DNA of 64,000 nucleotides. It comes from Ruminococcus sp. GTDB lineage: Bacteria > Bacillota > Clostridia > Oscillospirales > Ruminococcaceae. A program made the translations under genes and the position numbers. Positions 61,120-64,000 of this stretch are shown here, one piece after another (position 1 is the first letter of the stretch; the number at the start of each line of letters is the position of its first letter). Location of the stretch: the NCBI GenBank assembly GCA_015066935.1, contig SVNK01000008.1:1-64000 (forward strand), written 5' to 3'. The notes beneath the pieces are model-generated. The model was not told the DNA's origin. It was given only the letters and a program-made list of their open reading frames with translations, and ran no database searches.

Positions 61120-62511
61120 ATGAATAAAGATGATTTCCGAAAAAGCTATGAAGGAATAGACTATACAGATGAATTCAAAGCAAAAATGAGAAAAAAACTC
61201 TCAGAACCACCCGAAATTAAAATGACATCAGATAAATACGATAATACCGTTGAAGGAGAAGATAATATGAAAAGAAGCAGAATAGTCCACATCGTAAGTA
61301 CAATTGCTGCCTGCGGCGTGATTGCAGTTGCAGGCGGAGCAATAGCGTTTGCCATGAAGGATACACCCGATAAAGATTCAAAGCCCTTAACATCAGGTCA
61401 GAACACCTCTGTAAGCACGTCAGATACGTCACAGACAGAAACATCTGCAACAGAAGCAATAACAACACAGCCTCAGACCACAGAAGAATACTTTAACAAG
61501 CTCGGACTTCCCGATATTGACCCTGTGAACGATTCCGACGAAACAATTGCAAAGGCGATAAGAAGATACGCTACTGCTGCTGATGAGTACAGCTTTGACT
61601 CAATGCTGCCTCCTGCGTATCCCGAGTCTTACGGAGAAGGTAACGACCTTAGTTTAGATGGTTCTTCCCTTGCCATGGATGATTTAAAAAACAGCGGAAA
61701 GCTGATAGTAACAGACGACAATTGCTTCTATGCTTTCAAGAGCGATAAGCTTACATTTGAAAGCATAAAAGAGGATGTGTATTCCGTATATTCAAAGGAT
61801 TACAAGCTTATCGGTCAGATTCTGGACACCAAATTCATGGAGAAGAACGGAAAGGTTTATGCTTCTTGGTTTGGCGGAGATTTTGCAGGCTTCCACGATT
61901 TTTCCTCTTCAAGAGTAGATATCAGAAGCAAGGATGAAAACAAGATAGTTGCCGATGTATATATGGATTTTACCACTCTGGTTTCATGCGGTGGATATGG
62001 TTATACTATCCCCGAACAAATGCAGTATCTTTTTCCCGAGGATTATAAATATGAATATCCTCAGCAGATTACACTTGTTCGTGAAAACGGCGGCTGGAGA
62101 GTATCCGAATACATTCCCAGACATGAAGCAGAAGAGCTTGCAAAAGAAGCATGTCCCGAATATCAGGCTGTATTGGATTATAATAACAAAGGTCTGAACT
62201 ACGATGATTTTATCGGTACTTGGATTGATGAATACGAATCAGTATATGAGCTTGATGTCAAGTCAATAAAAGACGGTGCCGTGACATTTGAAATTGCTAA
62301 AATTCGTACGTTTGCAACAGAACCCATAATAGCAGAAATCGACTTTACTGACAGAGACTATGCAGTATTTGACACCTACAGCGACGAAAATGCTCCGGGA
62401 ATCAAGGGTTTCATTCAATTCAAGGATTCGGATTCGATATATGTATATATTGAAAAGTCAGAATATCCGTACTCCGAAACCATCGGATTGACGTTATACA
62501 AAAAGTCGTAA
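61120..62511 (+). CDS. Membrane-anchored protein, likely anti-sigma partner
   Basis: A 463-residue protein. A short cytosolic head (1-52, MNKDDFRKSYEGIDYTDEFKAKMRKKLSE), one membrane helix (about 55-80), a Ser/Thr spacer (about 90-125), and a large outside domain (about 125-463) of unknown fold. The position directly after the ECF sigma gene and the head-helix-outside plan are those of anti-sigma/sensor proteins; no zinc-binding anti-sigma motif is visible. The signal sensed is unknown. Confidence 0.7.
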   Translation: MNKDDFRKSYEGIDYTDEFKAKMRKKLSEPPEIKMTSDKYDNTVEGEDNMKRSRIVHIVSTIAACGVIAVAGGAIAFAMKDTPDKDSKPLTSGQNTSVSTSDTSQTETSATEAITTQPQTTEEYFNKLGLPDIDPVNDSDETIAKAIRRYATAADEYSFDSMLPPAYPESYGEGNDLSLDGSSLAMDDLKNSGKLIVTDDNCFYAFKSDKLTFESIKEDVYSVYSKDYKLIGQILDTKFMEKNGKVYASWFGGDFAGFHDFSSSRVDIRSKDENKIVADVYMDFTTLVSCGGYGYTIPEQMQYLFPEDYKYEYPQQITLVRENGGWRVSEYIPRHEAEELAKEACPEYQAVLDYNNKGLNYDDFIGTWIDEYESVYELDVKSIKDGAVTFEIAKIRTFATEPIIAEIDFTDRDYAVFDTYSDENAPGIKGFIQFKDSDSIYVYIEKSEYPYSETIGLTLYKKS

Positions 62512-62532
62512 CATCGGAAAAATCGTGTACAA

Positions 62533-62572
62533 AAAAACACCACCATATCAAAAACGATATGGTGGTGTTTTT
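62533..62572. terminator. Two-way terminator before nifJ
   Basis: A 17-bp perfect stem (62533-62549 with 62556-62572) with A and T tracts, between the converging anti-sigma-like gene and nifJ. Confidence 0.92.
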
Positions 62573-62599
62573 ATTGGTTTAATAATAATTGATAATCAA

Positions 62600-64000
62600 T
62601 TATTCTTCACCGTAAAGCTTAGAAAGTCTTGTAAGGTAATCGTAACGATCCTTAGCGTTTGCAACAGCCTGGTCGAACAGAGCCTCTGCTCTCTCAGGGT
62701 TCTGACGAGCGAGTGAGTTGTAACGAACCTCACCCATGAGGAAGTTCTTGTACTCGTCTGTGTTGGGCGCCTTTGAATCGAGGATGAAAGGATTCTTGCC
62801 TTCAGCCTTGAGTGTAGGATTGTATCTGTAGAGGTGCCAGTAACCAGCCTCAACAGCCTTCTTCTCCTCAGCCTGAGCAGTAGCCATACCTGTCTTGATA
62901 CCGTGGTTGATACAAGGAGCGTAAGCAATAACGATTGAAGGTCCGTCGTAAGCCTCAGCCTCAGCGAATGCCTTGATACACTGGTTCATGTTAGCACCCA
63001 TAGCAACGTGTGCAACGTAAACGTAGCCGTAGCTCATTGCGATGCCTGCGAGGTCCTTCTTCTTAACAACCTTACCTGCAGCAGCGAACTGTGCAATAGC
63101 ACCTGTAGGTGTAGACTTGGAAGCCTGTCCGCCTGTATTTGAGTAAACCTCTGTATCGAATACGAGGATATTTACGTTCTTACCGGAAGCAATTACGTGG
63201 TCGAGACCGCCGAAGCCGATATCGTAAGCCCAGCCGTCGCCGCCGAAGATCCACTGAGACTTCTTGCTGAGGTAATCCTTTTCAGCGAGGATAGCCTTAG
63301 CGTCGTCACAGCCGCAAGCCTCGAGAGCAGCTACGAGCTTATCTGTAGCGTCAGCATTCTTAGCACCGTCGTTGTAAGTATCGAGGTACTCAGCGATAGC
63401 AGCCTTAACGTCAGCGTTCTCAGTCTTTTCAGCGAGAGCGTTAACCTTAGCAGTAACTCTGTTTCTGAGAGTCTCTGTAGCGAGGTACATACCGTAACCG
63501 AACTCAGCGTTATCCTCAAAGAGTGAGTTGCTCCAAGCAGGACCTCTGCCCTTCTTGTTTACTGTGTAAGGAGTTGAAGGTGCGCTGCCGCCCCAGATTG
63601 AAGAACATCCTGTAGCGTTAGCGATCATCATTCTGTCGCCGAAGAGCTGTGTAACGAGCTTAGCGTAAGGAGTCTCACCACAACCGGCACAAGCACCTGA
63701 GAATTCGAGGAGGGGCTGTCTGAACTGTGAGCCCTTAACTGTGTCAGCCTTGAACTTAGCAGCAACCTCTGCCTTTTCGTCGATAGTAGTACCGTAAGCG
63801 AATACTTCCTGCTGATCCATCTGTGAAGCGATAGGCTCCATAACGAGTGCCTTGTTCTTGGAAGGACATACGTTAGCACATACGCCGCATCCTGTACAGT
63901 CAAGAGTAGAAACTGTCATCATGAACTTAAGGTCGCCGATTGCGGGCTTGAAGTCAACAATCTTAGCAGCAGCGGGAGCAGCCTCAGCCTCAGCGGGTGT
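62600..64000 (-). CDS. nifJ: Pyruvate:ferredoxin (flavodoxin) oxidoreductase, C-terminal part
   Basis: The last 466 residues of PFOR; the 5' part lies beyond the window, as the frame continues unbroken to 64000. Visible: a Pro/Ala/Glu-rich stretch (PAEAEAAPAAA), the second [4Fe-4S] motif LDCTGCGVCANVCP, SGACAGCGETPYAKLVTQLFGDRMMIANATGCSSIWG of the C-terminal thiamine-diphosphate domain, and GDGWAYDIGFGGLDHV...NILVFDTEVYSNTGGQASKSTP binding the cofactor. It oxidises pyruvate to acetyl-CoA and CO2 and reduces ferredoxin, in parallel with the split pyruvate formate-lyase. The ferredoxin at 17719 is a possible partner. Confidence 0.96.
   Translation of the reverse strand, partial: TPAEAEAAPAAAKIVDFKPAIGDLKFMMTVSTLDCTGCGVCANVCPSKNKALVMEPIASQMDQQEVFAYGTTIDEKAEVAAKFKADTVKGSQFRQPLLEFSGACAGCGETPYAKLVTQLFGDRMMIANATGCSSIWGGSAPSTPYTVNKKGRGPAWSNSLFEDNAEFGYGMYLATETLRNRVTAKVNALAEKTENADVKAAIAEYLDTYNDGAKNADATDKLVAALEACGCDDAKAILAEKDYLSKKSQWIFGGDGWAYDIGFGGLDHVIASGKNVNILVFDTEVYSNTGGQASKSTPTGAIAQFAAAGKVVKKKDLAGIAMSYGYVYVAHVAMGANMNQCIKAFAEAEAYDGPSIVIAYAPCINHGIKTGMATAQAEEKKAVEAGYWHLYRYNPTLKAEGKNPFILDSKAPNTDEYKNFLMGEVRYNSLARQNPERAEALFDQAVANAKDRYDYLTRLSKLYGEE

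Overview
The window looks like chromosome from an anaerobic, fermentative, fibre-degrading Firmicute, most likely a Ruminococcus or close relative in the Oscillospiraceae. The signs are a T-box leader on pheS, RNase Y, YloU/FakA, pyruvate:ferredoxin oxidoreductase next to pyruvate formate-lyase, a clostridial-type 2[4Fe-4S] ferredoxin, TTG starts behind strong Shine-Dalgarno sequences, and a secreted CBM4-Ig-GH9 cellulase. The species is inference; no rRNA gene is present.

Layout. (1) 1-420: the tail of a serine recombinase, then a 3' tRNA fragment with its own terminator, probably the edge of an integrated element. (2) 446-12.6 kb: a sugar island with an AraC regulator, maltodextrin phosphorylase, a LacI regulator, a PTS EIIABC, a MapP-like sugar-phosphate phosphatase, MalQ, HPr, pyrophosphatase and Enzyme I. 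Together these encode a full phosphorelay plus maltose use: import as maltose-6'-P, dephosphorylation inside the cell, then MalQ/MalP. Leucine codon choice differs from the rest of the window. (3) 12.7-26.2 kb: yloU-fakA, a metal P-type ATPase with an ICMT-like protein, a ferredoxin, an O-antigen-ligase-like protein, rny, thrH, the GH9 cellulase and corA. (4) 26.5-38.2 kb: yfmF-yfmH-lgt-folD, cardiolipin synthase, a TraB/GumN lipoprotein, an AI-2E-family permease, and a pyruvate formate-lyase whose glycyl-radical domain is a separate gene. (5) 38.2-50.7 kb: uvrB-uvrA, a lipoprotein, nnr, a small membrane protein, and a T-box-controlled pheS-orf-pheT operon. (6) 51-57 kb: a radical SAM protein, a MinD-like ATPase, mgsA and hisS-aspS, with palindromic repeats between them. 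(7) 57-62.5 kb: a response regulator-ABC-ABC-kinase module and an ECF sigma with a membrane-anchored partner. (8) 62.6-64 kb: nifJ, cut by the window edge.

Most worth a second look: the split pyruvate formate-lyase with an extra 71-residue gene between its halves; the corA leader, which has a 12-codon Asp-Pro-containing reading frame in front of mutually exclusive hairpins that could hide or expose the corA ribosome site; a 130-140 bp three-hairpin element found twice in the same orientation about 30 bp upstream of unrelated genes, with paired changes that keep its stems; an HPr with lysine in place of regulatory Ser46; and a second repeat family that supplies the C-terminus of a radical SAM protein.
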